In this document: one piece after another, positions 56,694 to 64,000 of the stretch
Position numbering within the stretch: the stretch's first letter is position 1
Layout: each line of letters begins with the position of its first letter
Source of the DNA: Terrimonas pollutisoli
GTDB taxonomy: Bacteria > Bacteroidota > Bacteroidia > Chitinophagales > Chitinophagaceae
Direction of reading: 5' to 3'
DNA length: 64,000 nt
NCBI RefSeq assembly: GCF_029360765.1
Contig: NZ_JARKNA010000021.1
Coordinates: 1-64,000 of the forward strand
Notes under the pieces: model-generated
The model's database searches: none
What the model was told of the DNA's origin: nothing
Seen by the model: only the letters and a program-made list of their open reading frames with translations
Program-made: the position numbers and the translations under genes

Positions 56694-57872
56694 ATGATCC
56701 CTTACGGCAGGCAAAATATAACAGAAGAAGATATTAAAACGGTGGTGGAAACCTTGCAATCGGATTTCCTGACACAGGGCCCAAAGATTGCAGAATTTGA
56801 AGAGGCCTTTGCAAAATATGTGGGTAGCCAATATGCTGTGGCTGTAGCCAATGGCACAGCCGCTTTACATTTATGTGCCCTTGCGCTAAACGTAAAGGAA
56901 GGCGATAAAGTCATTACTACACCGATCACTTTTGCAGCTTCGGCTAATTGTGTACGCTATTGCGGCGGCGAAGTAATTTTTTCGGATATCGATCCCCGAA
57001 CCTATTTGCTTGATATCGAAAAACTAAAAAATCTGCTGCAGTCATCACCCAAAGGAACCTACCAGGGAGTAGTGCCGGTAGATTTTGCCGGCCGGGCGGT
57101 TGATCTTGAAGCCATTCGGGCATTGGCAGATGAATATGGGCTATGGATCATTGAAGATGCCTGTCATGCGCCGGGCGGATTTTTTACTGACAGCAAAGGG
57201 AATAAACAATTTTGTGGTAATGGAAAGTTTGCTGACCTGGCCATTTTTTCTTTTCATCCTGTCAAGCATATTGCCTCTGGTGAAGGTGGTATGATAACTA
57301 CCAATGATGAAGGATTATATAAAAAATTATTAACGCTTCGTACGCACGGTATTTCCCGTGATACGAATAGTTATGCCAATGAACCCGCATTTGCCGCCGG
57401 CACGGACTCAAATACCTATCCGGGTTGGTATATGGAAATGCAGACATTGGGTTACAATTACAGGTTAACTGATTTCCAGGCGGCATTAGGAAGCAGCCAG
57501 TTGAAAAGAGCAGACAAAGGTTTGAAGAGAAGAAGGGAAATAGCGGCCATTTATGAAAAGGCATTCCAAGGAAAATCTTTTATCAAAGGACAGTCAGGTG
57601 TGGTAGAGGGACATGCTTATCATTTATACATTCTCGAGGTTGACAACAGGTTAGGGTTGTACAATTATTTAAGAGAGCATAAAATTTTTGCCCAGATACA
57701 TTATATACCTTGCCACCTCATGCCTTATTACAAACAGTTTGGCTGGAAAGAAGGAGATATGCCGAATGCTGAAAACTATTATCGTCATTGTATCAGCTTA
57801 CCTATGTATCCAACTTTAACACAGGAAGAACAGGAATTTGTAATCGATCAGGTAATAAAATTTTTCAATTAA
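56694..57872 (+). CDS. pseC: UDP-4-amino-4,6-dideoxy-AltNAc transaminase
   Basis: A 392-aa DegT/DnrJ/EryC1-type PLP aminotransferase. PLP-binding elements are VANGTAALHLCALAL, EDACHAPGG and the lysine in FHPVKHIASGEGG. It aminates C4 of the PseB product using glutamate. Order and spacing agree with the Pse pathway. Confidence 0.92.
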   Translation: MIPYGRQNITEEDIKTVVETLQSDFLTQGPKIAEFEEAFAKYVGSQYAVAVANGTAALHLCALALNVKEGDKVITTPITFAASANCVRYCGGEVIFSDIDPRTYLLDIEKLKNLLQSSPKGTYQGVVPVDFAGRAVDLEAIRALADEYGLWIIEDACHAPGGFFTDSKGNKQFCGNGKFADLAIFSFHPVKHIASGEGGMITTNDEGLYKKLLTLRTHGISRDTNSYANEPAFAAGTDSNTYPGWYMEMQTLGYNYRLTDFQAALGSSQLKRADKGLKRRREIAAIYEKAFQGKSFIKGQSGVVEGHAYHLYILEVDNRLGLYNYLREHKIFAQIHYIPCHLMPYYKQFGWKEGDMPNAENYYRHCISLPMYPTLTQEEQEFVIDQVIKFFN

Positions 57873-57883
57873 AAACTATTAAA

Positions 57884-58525
57884 ATGGAATCTACAAACCA
57901 GGAAAAATTTTGGAAAAGTGATTTTGGAAAAGAATATACTGATCGCAATAATTGGAAAGATGATGAAGACTGGGATAAAGTATATGTTGATACGTGGGGC
58001 TTGACGAAGCTGGAGATCAACGATAAAATCTTAAAGGATTTACCAAGGGATATAAAAATTCTTGAAGTAGGATGTAATTACGGTGCCCAGTTGCGGGGAT
58101 TTCAGCGAATGGGTTTTGAAAACCTGTATGGTATTGAATTGCAGCCTTACGCTGTGGAAAAGAGCAAACAAAAATTTTCAGGGCTTAATATCATCTCGGG
58201 TTCGGGATTCGATCTGCCCTTTAAAGATGGATTTTTTGATTTGGTTTGCACCAACGGAGTTTTAATTCATATTTCACCGAAAGATAATTTTGGTTTTATG
58301 AAAGAGATACATCGCTGTAGTAAAAAATACATCATGGGATGGGAATATTATGATAATGAAACAAAAGAGCTAAACTACCGCGACAATCAAGGATTCATGT
58401 GGAAGGCGGATTATGCATCCATCTATCAAAAAAACTTTCCTGATTTACAGTTGAAGGACGAGCATTTTGTAAAATATCTCGCTAACGATAACAGGGATTC
58501 AATTTTTTTGCTCGAGAAAAAATAG
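57884..58525 (+). CDS. Pseudaminic acid biosynthesis-associated methyltransferase
   Basis: A 213-aa class I SAM-dependent methyltransferase: LEVGCNYGAQLRGFQRMGF (motif I), IELQPYAVEKSK, and GFFDLVCTNGVLIHISPKD (motif IV/post). It belongs to the methylase family found in Pse loci. The acceptor is uncertain and may be an intermediate or the finished sugar. The ATG at 57884 is chosen, 11 nt after pseC, with a short gap to the next gene. Confidence 0.85.
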   Translation: MESTNQEKFWKSDFGKEYTDRNNWKDDEDWDKVYVDTWGLTKLEINDKILKDLPRDIKILEVGCNYGAQLRGFQRMGFENLYGIELQPYAVEKSKQKFSGLNIISGSGFDLPFKDGFFDLVCTNGVLIHISPKDNFGFMKEIHRCSKKYIMGWEYYDNETKELNYRDNQGFMWKADYASIYQKNFPDLQLKDEHFVKYLANDNRDSIFLLEKK

Positions 58526-58541
58526 CTTGGGCGATATTTAC

Positions 58542-59999
58542 ATGAAAGTATATTTTCGGGCAGACGGTAATAGTGAAATGGGGCTCGGTCACATGGTAAG
58601 GTGTGGCGCCCTGGCCGAAATAATCAGGGAAGATACCAGGCGTATTCTTTTTACACGATGCCAACTCGGGCCGATAGTTGAAGAAATGCGAGAGGTGTTT
58701 GATGAAGTAATACAATTGCACGAGGAAATTTCCGCTCAGGAAGAACTCAAACAATTTACACAGGCAATATCGCCCGCCGATTTGGTTGTGATCGATGGAT
58801 ACCATTTCAAAGGAGACTACCAGCAAAAGATAGTTGACAGCGGCGCACTCCTTGTGTGTATAGATGATATACATACTTATCCATTTAAATCTTCAGCGAT
58901 AATTAACTCCGCGGGTAATATTAAACCTTCGGATTACGATGCACTTCCTCAAACCCAGTTCTTTCTTGGACCAGCTTATACTTTATTGAGGAAGTCTTTT
59001 TTGAAGAAGGCTTTAAAGAGGCAACAACGAATAGAAAACAGCAGTGTTTTTATTTGTCTTGGCGGAGCAGATCCGGCTAACGCAACCCTTGACGTTTTAG
59101 AATTTGCCATAGCGCTAAACAAGTTTGATCAATATTTTGTAGTAGTTGGCAACGGGTACCGGTATTTTGATGAACTGGAGCGCTATATTGCAGGTAAGGA
59201 TGATATTTCGGTACTCAAAGGATTGTCGGCGGCTGACCTTGCTGATACCATGGCGAAATGCTCTTACGGCATATGTTCACCAAGTACCGTTTGCTACGAA
59301 TACATGACAGTAGGAGGAGTTGTTTATCTAAAACAGATAGCCGATAACCAGCAGGATATGATTCAGTACCTGGTTGAAAACGGATTTTCTTTTTTGCTGG
59401 AAAATGCAGGCAATACAACAAAAGAGCAGGAGGAAGAAAGTCTCATCAGGCAAATGAACGTATTTGACGGTAAAGCTGGTGAAAGACTAAAATCTGTTTT
59501 TGAAAAACTTTTTCTTTCGAAACAGGTAAATACCAGGAGAGTTAAGAAAGATGACCTGATGCTGTGTTATGAATGGGCTAACGATCCAATGGTTAGAGAG
59601 CAGTCTTTTAACAGCAACGCGATTCCATTAGCAGAACATGAACAGTGGTTCAATTCAAAATTACAGGACCCGTATTCGTTTTATTATATATTGGAGCTGG
59701 AGAATAATTCGTTTGCGCAGATACGGTTCCAGGTAAGCGACTCCAACGCCGTATTAAGCTATCTTATTGATAAGGACTACCGGAATAAAGGACTGGGAAC
59801 AACGATTCTTTCGAAAGGAATAGAAGCATTTATTAAGGACTTCAACACAGCAATAGATATAATTGGTTATGTTAAGTTTTCTAACGTGGCATCCCAGCGA
59901 TCATTTGAGAAATTAAATTTTGAAAAACAGGAAGCGATTGAATACGATACTTCTTATAAATATGTAATGCATTATGATGGAAATTCAAATTCTAAATAA
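58542..59999 (+). CDS. PseG-PseH fusion: UDP-sugar hydrolase plus N-acetyltransferase
   Basis: A 485-aa two-domain enzyme. Residues about 1-330 are PseG-like (GT-B fold hydrolase; FRADGNSEMGLGHMVRCGALAE, LVVIDGYHFKGDYQ, VFICLGGADPAN, CSPSTVCYEYMTVG), removing UDP from UDP-2,4-diacetamido-2,4,6-trideoxy-L-altropyranose. Residues about 330-485 are a GNAT domain of PseH type (RRVKKDDLMLCYEWANDPMVREQSFN, LSYLIDKDYRNKGLGTTIL), acetylating the 4-amino group. In many bacteria these are separate genes. The stop region overlaps the next gene by 26 bp. Confidence 0.9.
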   Translation: MKVYFRADGNSEMGLGHMVRCGALAEIIREDTRRILFTRCQLGPIVEEMREVFDEVIQLHEEISAQEELKQFTQAISPADLVVIDGYHFKGDYQQKIVDSGALLVCIDDIHTYPFKSSAIINSAGNIKPSDYDALPQTQFFLGPAYTLLRKSFLKKALKRQQRIENSSVFICLGGADPANATLDVLEFAIALNKFDQYFVVVGNGYRYFDELERYIAGKDDISVLKGLSAADLADTMAKCSYGICSPSTVCYEYMTVGGVVYLKQIADNQQDMIQYLVENGFSFLLENAGNTTKEQEEESLIRQMNVFDGKAGERLKSVFEKLFLSKQVNTRRVKKDDLMLCYEWANDPMVREQSFNSNAIPLAEHEQWFNSKLQDPYSFYYILELENNSFAQIRFQVSDSNAVLSYLIDKDYRNKGLGTTILSKGIEAFIKDFNTAIDIIGYVKFSNVASQRSFEKLNFEKQEAIEYDTSYKYVMHYDGNSNSK

Positions 60000-61014
60000 A
60001 AAAATTGGTGAGTTTCATAAGCCATTTATTATTGCTGAAATGTCAGGCAATCACAACCAGTCGCTTGACAGGGCGCTTTCCATCGTAGACGCAGCGGCGG
60101 AGGCAGGTGTAGACGCCATTAAGCTTCAAACATACACGGCCGATACTATGACCATAAAAGGAGCTTATCAAATCAATGATGAGGCTTCATTATGGAAAGG
60201 AAGAGAATTATATGATTTATACAAGGAAGCCTACACGCCATGGGAGTGGCATAAAGCGATATTTGACCGTGCAAAGGAAAAGGGGATCGTCGCTTTTAGT
60301 TCTCCCTTTGATGAAACCGCTGTTGATTTTCTCGAAGAATTAAATGTTCCCCTTTACAAAGTGGCTTCATTTGAAAATACAGACTGGCCCCTGTTGAAAC
60401 GAATTGCCAAAACCGGAAAGCCGGTCATTATGTCGACGGGCGTAAGTGCATTGTCTGATATAGACGAGTCCGTGAGAGTGCTTCGTCAGCATGGATGTAA
60501 TGAGTTAGTATTGCTGAAATGTACCAGCACTTACCCGGCTACTCCTGAGAATACCAATTTGATGACCATTCCGCATCTTCAGCAACTTTTCAATTGTGTT
60601 GTTGGTCTTAGCGATCATACCATGGGTATAGGCGCTTCTGTTGCAGCAGTGGCACTAGGCGCTCGTGTAATTGAAAAGCACTTTACATTGAGAAGAACTG
60701 ATGGAGGTGTTGATAGTGCTTTTTCTTTGGAACCCGAAGAATTGAAATCACTGGTTGTTGAAGCCGAAAGAGCCTTTTTGGCATTGGGTAAAATACAATA
60801 CGGCGTACAAAAGGCAGAAGAAAAAAGCAAGGCGTTCAAACGTTCTATCTATATCAGTAAAGATATCAAAGCCGGCGATATAATCAGTTTGGACAATGTC
60901 AAAGTCATCAGGCCTGGCAATGGCCTTGAAAGCCGTTACCTTGATCTGGTGTTGGGTCGAAAGGTTCAAAAAGACGTAGCGGCCGGGACACCGCTTACCT
61001 GGGACATTATTTAA
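59974..61014 (+). CDS. pseI: Pseudaminic acid synthase
   Basis: A 346-aa NeuB-family synthase condensing 2,4-diacetamido-2,4,6-trideoxy-L-altrose with phosphoenolpyruvate. NeuB barrel (about 1-265: FIIAEMSGNHNQSLDRALSIVDAAAEAGVDAIKLQTY, VGLSDHTMGIGASVAAVALGARVIEKHFTLRR) and a C-terminal SAF antifreeze-like domain (about 285-346). Start at 59974 overlaps the upstream fusion gene; a second ATG follows immediately. Confidence 0.93.
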   Translation: MMEIQILNKKIGEFHKPFIIAEMSGNHNQSLDRALSIVDAAAEAGVDAIKLQTYTADTMTIKGAYQINDEASLWKGRELYDLYKEAYTPWEWHKAIFDRAKEKGIVAFSSPFDETAVDFLEELNVPLYKVASFENTDWPLLKRIAKTGKPVIMSTGVSALSDIDESVRVLRQHGCNELVLLKCTSTYPATPENTNLMTIPHLQQLFNCVVGLSDHTMGIGASVAAVALGARVIEKHFTLRRTDGGVDSAFSLEPEELKSLVVEAERAFLALGKIQYGVQKAEEKSKAFKRSIYISKDIKAGDIISLDNVKVIRPGNGLESRYLDLVLGRKVQKDVAAGTPLTWDII

Positions 61015-61023
61015 TACCTATTT

Positions 61024-61719
61024 ATGAACAGCAAGACAGTTGCTATTATTACTGCCAGGGGTGGAAGCAAAAGAATTCCCCGCAAAAACATAAAGAATTT
61101 TTTGGGTCAGCCCATTATTAAGTACTCAATTGATGCAGCTTTAAGCTCGGGCATTTTTGACGAAGTGATGGTGTCTACGGATGATGAAGAGATTGCAAAA
61201 ATCGCTACTCAGTATGGTGCAACAGTTCCTTTCATGCGATCGTTAGAAACAGCCAATGACTATGCTACGACAGCAGAAGTTTTACTGGAAGTGTTGGCCC
61301 GGTATAAAAAAGTGGGCAAAGAGTTTCAGTCTGGTTGTTGCATTTATCCTACAGCACCGTTTGTAACAGGTGAAAAATTAAAGAAAGCCTTTCAATTGCT
61401 GAGCGAGAATAAAGCAGATTCAGTGATACCCGTTACCCGTTTTAGTTTTCCTATCTGGCGGTCATTTAAAATGGAGGATGGAAGATTGCTCTACAACTGG
61501 CCCGAAAATGCCAGCAGGAGATCGCAGGATTTGCCTCCCGCTTTTCATGACTGCGGGCAGTTTTATTTTTTTGATACAGTTAAGTTTTTGGAAACAAAAA
61601 GCCTGGTTTCAGCAAATACTTTTGCACTTGAAGTACCGGAGTCTGAAGTTCAGGATATAGATAATGAAGAGGATTGGAAGATTGCTGAAATTAAGTACTC
61701 GTTCCTGGCCGCAAAATAA
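61024..61719 (+). CDS. pseF: Pseudaminic acid cytidylyltransferase
   Basis: A 231-aa CMP-sugar synthetase with the signature VAIITARGGSKRIPRKNIKNFLGQPIIKYSIDAAL at the N-terminus and STDDEEIAKIATQYGA. It activates pseudaminic acid as CMP-Pse, the donor for glycosyltransferases. It completes the pathway begun by pseB. The next gene starts about 10 bp downstream, or overlaps if an upstream ATG is used. Confidence 0.93.
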   Translation: MNSKTVAIITARGGSKRIPRKNIKNFLGQPIIKYSIDAALSSGIFDEVMVSTDDEEIAKIATQYGATVPFMRSLETANDYATTAEVLLEVLARYKKVGKEFQSGCCIYPTAPFVTGEKLKKAFQLLSENKADSVIPVTRFSFPIWRSFKMEDGRLLYNWPENASRRSQDLPPAFHDCGQFYFFDTVKFLETKSLVSANTFALEVPESEVQDIDNEEDWKIAEIKYSFLAAK

Positions 61720-61729
61720 ATTTGATAAA

Positions 61730-62683
61730 TTGACTGGTTTAATAATCGGGTGCGGTAATATCGGAGCGTTGTATGATTTGAACGATTCTGAAAAAGTATG
61801 GACGCATGCCAAAGCTTTTTCCAGGACTTTCGGCATTGATTTCGTTGTAGCTGATTCAAACCATGTGTTGGCAACTAAGGTCGCAAAGAAATATAATGTC
61901 AGTTCGGTTGAATTGTATAGAGGATTCGATTTTGATAAGTATAGTATAGTAAGTATCACTACTCCTACTCCTACGCATTTTGAATACCTTAAGCTATTGC
62001 TCCAACAAAAAGTACCTGTCATCATTTGTGAAAAGCCGGTAGCGGCAGATAAAACGGAATTAATTGAACTTACGAGGCTTTATCAAAAAAGTGAAAGTAA
62101 AGTACTTGTCAATTATATACGCCGGTTCCAGCCTGCGTATGAAAAGTTAAGGAAGTCACTGAAAAAACAATTGAACCCGCAGGGTTGTAAAGGCATCAAT
62201 ATAAAATACCAGCGGGGATTGCTTAATAACGGCGGCCATGCATTTGATCTGCTGGAATTTCTTTTTGACAAGCCTTTTTCTTTTGAGAAGTTTAAGTCCC
62301 AGCATTTTGTATTTGATGCATTTCCTTATGATCCTACTGTTTCAGGTTCCTGTTTTTTTGAAGGATGCCCGGTAACGATACTTGGTGTTGAAAATGCTTC
62401 CTATCCCGTATTCGAAATAGAACTTTTTTTTTCTACCGGGAAAATTGTCATTTGTCACAGCGGAGATGAAGTGAGATTTTATGAGTACAGGAAAGGGAAG
62501 GGTTTAGTGGAAAACCAAAAACTCCGGCAAACCAATATTCTTTCCCAATACATGATGCCGGTATTGAGTAAGGCAAGAAGATTATTTGATAGGAAAGAAG
62601 AAGCTGACAATTTTTTACAGGCTGTTGAATTAAATAAAAAAATTTCCGATGTTATATCAACCATCCGAAAAAAAGGTAGCTAG
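61730..62683 (+). CDS. Gfo/Idh/MocA-family oxidoreductase
   Basis: A 317-aa NAD(P)-binding protein: Rossmann start LIIGCGNIGALYD, then SITTPTPTHFEYLKLLLQQKVPVIICEKPVA (EKP motif) and a beta-sheet domain with GCKGINIKYQRGLLNNGGHAFDLLEFLF (dehydrogenase His). The start is placed at the TTG at 61730 so that the nucleotide-binding loop is at the N-terminus; an ATG at 61664 would overlap pseF by 56 bp. It probably modifies a sugar nucleotide of the polymer. The stop is 1 bp before the next start. Confidence 0.8.
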   Translation: MTGLIIGCGNIGALYDLNDSEKVWTHAKAFSRTFGIDFVVADSNHVLATKVAKKYNVSSVELYRGFDFDKYSIVSITTPTPTHFEYLKLLLQQKVPVIICEKPVAADKTELIELTRLYQKSESKVLVNYIRRFQPAYEKLRKSLKKQLNPQGCKGINIKYQRGLLNNGGHAFDLLEFLFDKPFSFEKFKSQHFVFDAFPYDPTVSGSCFFEGCPVTILGVENASYPVFEIELFFSTGKIVICHSGDEVRFYEYRKGKGLVENQKLRQTNILSQYMMPVLSKARRLFDRKEEADNFLQAVELNKKISDVISTIRKKGS

Positions 62684-62684
62684 T

Positions 62685-63977
62685 ATGTCAAAAAAATTAG
62701 CCATCAATGGCGGCACTCCCATAAGAACAAAACTGTTTCCAGCTTATAACACGATTGGGGAGGAAGAGAAAAAAGCTGTGATGAAAGTACTGGATTCAGG
62801 AAATCTATCGCAGTATCTCGGTGCATGGACGCACGACTTTTTGGGAGGTCCAACGGTTAGGGCTTTTGAAAAAAACTGGTCCGAGGTGTTTGGGGTAAAA
62901 CATTCGGTTTCTATAAATTCAAATACATCAGGTTTATTTACTGCAATGGGTGCTATTGGCATTCAGCCCGGCGATGAAGTAATAGTATCACCTTATAGCA
63001 TGTCCGCCAGCGCTATTGCTCCGTTGGTGTATGGAGGTATACCTGTCTTTGCAGACATTGATCCAGATAGTTTTTGCATGGACCCGAAGAGTATTGAGAA
63101 GTGTATTACTCCACGGACAAAGGCTATTTTGATCGTTCATATTTTTGGTAACCCGGCCGACATGGATGCGGTCATGGCTATTGCTAAAAAGCATAAGTTA
63201 TACGTGGTAGAAGATTGTGCACAGGCGCCAATGGGAAAATACAAAGGCCAATATGTAGGTACTTTCGGGGATTTAGGTGTATTCAGTTTGAATTATCATA
63301 AGCATATTCACACTGGCGAAGGCGGAGTTATTATTACAAACAATACAGAACTAGCTGACCGTTGCCAGATGATCCGTAATCATGCTGAAAATGTAACAGC
63401 TCCCAGGGAAATAAAAGACCTTACCAACCTGATCGGCTACAATTACCGGATGACGGAAATTGAATGTGCTATCGGTATTGAGCAACTCAAAAAGTTGCCT
63501 TCTCTGCTTCAACAACGATTGGATAATGTGGCTTTTTTAAATGAGCAGTTTGCGAAGTTTCCCGCGTTTGAAATATTGCCAACTCTTACAGATGGATCAG
63601 TCAATACATACTATGTGTATCCAATAAAATTCAATCAGCAAGTCGCCGGTATACATAGAAATAAATTTGTGGAGGCGCTAAATGCGGAAATTCCTTCAGC
63701 TGTCTTGAGAGAAACAGCTCCATTGGTAGGTGCGGGATATGTAAAACCAATTTACCTGCAGCCAATTTACCAGCAAAAAGCAGCCTGGGCGTATGATCCG
63801 AAATTATATGACGGAGATGTTAATTACGCCAAAGGCCTTTGCCCGGTGACCGAGAAAATGCATTTTGATGTTTTATTCACACACGAATACATGCGCCCGG
63901 GTATGCATAAAGAGGATATGATGGATGTAGTGAATGCGATGGAAAAAATATTAGAGAATGTCCATGAATTGAGTTGA
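62685..63977 (+). CDS. DegT/DnrJ/EryC1 sugar aminotransferase
   Basis: A 430-aa PLP-dependent aminotransferase with SINSNTSGLFTAMGAIGI, VEDCAQAPMG (PLP Asp), and the Schiff-base lysine in LNYHKHIHTGEGGV. It has an N-terminal extension typical of the larger members and the NYRMTEIECAIGIEQL segment. It follows the Gfo/Idh gene by one base, a pairing common in amino-sugar pathways (oxidation then transamination). The start ATG at 62685 gives MSKKLAINGGTPI. Confidence 0.9.
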   Translation: MSKKLAINGGTPIRTKLFPAYNTIGEEEKKAVMKVLDSGNLSQYLGAWTHDFLGGPTVRAFEKNWSEVFGVKHSVSINSNTSGLFTAMGAIGIQPGDEVIVSPYSMSASAIAPLVYGGIPVFADIDPDSFCMDPKSIEKCITPRTKAILIVHIFGNPADMDAVMAIAKKHKLYVVEDCAQAPMGKYKGQYVGTFGDLGVFSLNYHKHIHTGEGGVIITNNTELADRCQMIRNHAENVTAPREIKDLTNLIGYNYRMTEIECAIGIEQLKKLPSLLQQRLDNVAFLNEQFAKFPAFEILPTLTDGSVNTYYVYPIKFNQQVAGIHRNKFVEALNAEIPSAVLRETAPLVGAGYVKPIYLQPIYQQKAAWAYDPKLYDGDVNYAKGLCPVTEKMHFDVLFTHEYMRPGMHKEDMMDVVNAMEKILENVHELS

Positions 63978-63979
63978 TC

Positions 63980-64000
63980 ATGTTTGGATTGCCCGATGGG
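63980..64000 (+). CDS. Start of the next gene (cut by window end)
   Basis: An ATG 2 bp after the preceding stop codon opens a frame MFGLPDG that runs off the window. The spacing suggests that the operon continues. Nothing can be said about the product. Confidence 0.4.

Overview
The window comes from a member of the Bacteroidota, most likely the Chitinophagaceae. The evidence is a SusC/SusD pair, an UpxY-type antiterminator heading a polysaccharide locus, consensus Bacteroidota promoters (TTTG - 19 nt - TAnnTTTG), several small protein families I know only from this phylum, many lipoprotein signals, and very few strong Shine-Dalgarno sites. Dispersed short palindromes and MITE-like hairpins are unusually common between genes.

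Layout. 1-2250: an IS982-type transposase remnant, a REP-associated tyrosine transposase (RAYT) with its REP palindromes inside a 24-bp inverted-repeat frame, and a lipoprotein amidase. 2383-8600: a GH63-like glycosidase, an AraC regulator divergent from an ExaC-type aldehyde dehydrogenase plus DUF779, and a small lipoprotein. 8682-15529: a genome-maintenance neighbourhood (DUF72, RhuM-Fic fusion, UmuC, a UmuD that lacks its catalytic dyad, two tandem 2H phosphoesterases divergent from umuD, a frameshifted GxxExxY gene, and an SPL-like radical SAM protein). 15590-16662: a DUF433/PIN-like toxin-antitoxin pair. 16772-18096: two unrecognised genes.

18126-27787 is the most striking part. An array of about 19 closely packed tRNA-like genes, roughly one per amino acid, all on one strand, lies between a small protein of unknown fold and a DUF458 (YkuK-like, RNase H fold) protein. 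It is followed by an AAA ATPase whose N-terminal domain is homologous to that small protein, by more scrambled tRNA-like pieces, and by a slipin/SPFH protein ending at a strong terminator. Several tRNA-like units have mismatched acceptor stems, and four have a dispersed palindrome where the anticodon arm should be. PurU and a DinB-RtcB operon follow (RtcB is the RNA 3'-phosphate/5'-OH ligase). I read this as an RNA-surveillance, tRNA-decoy or tRNA-repair island. That reading is inference.

28272-43689 is an accessory region: unrecognised Bacteroidota families, a pair of tiny membrane proteins, a LytS/NarL-type two-component system, an AraC regulator, a SusC-SusD pair with a separately transcribed TlpA-like thioredoxin, a small OB-fold protein, and a frameshifted ADP-ribosyltransferase-like gene behind a tiny partner. 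44278-45486 is a NagX-like membrane acyltransferase.

45705-64000 is an exopolysaccharide locus. It has a consensus promoter and leader hairpin, UpxY, Wza, a Wzc-type tyrosine kinase, nucleotide-sugar enzymes (WbpP-like epimerase, RfbB, RfbA), an inserted four-helix-bundle gene, two acyltransferases, and a full pseudaminic acid pathway (PseB, PseC, methyltransferase, PseG-PseH fusion, PseI, PseF). A Gfo/Idh oxidoreductase and a DegT aminotransferase come last, and the locus runs off the window.
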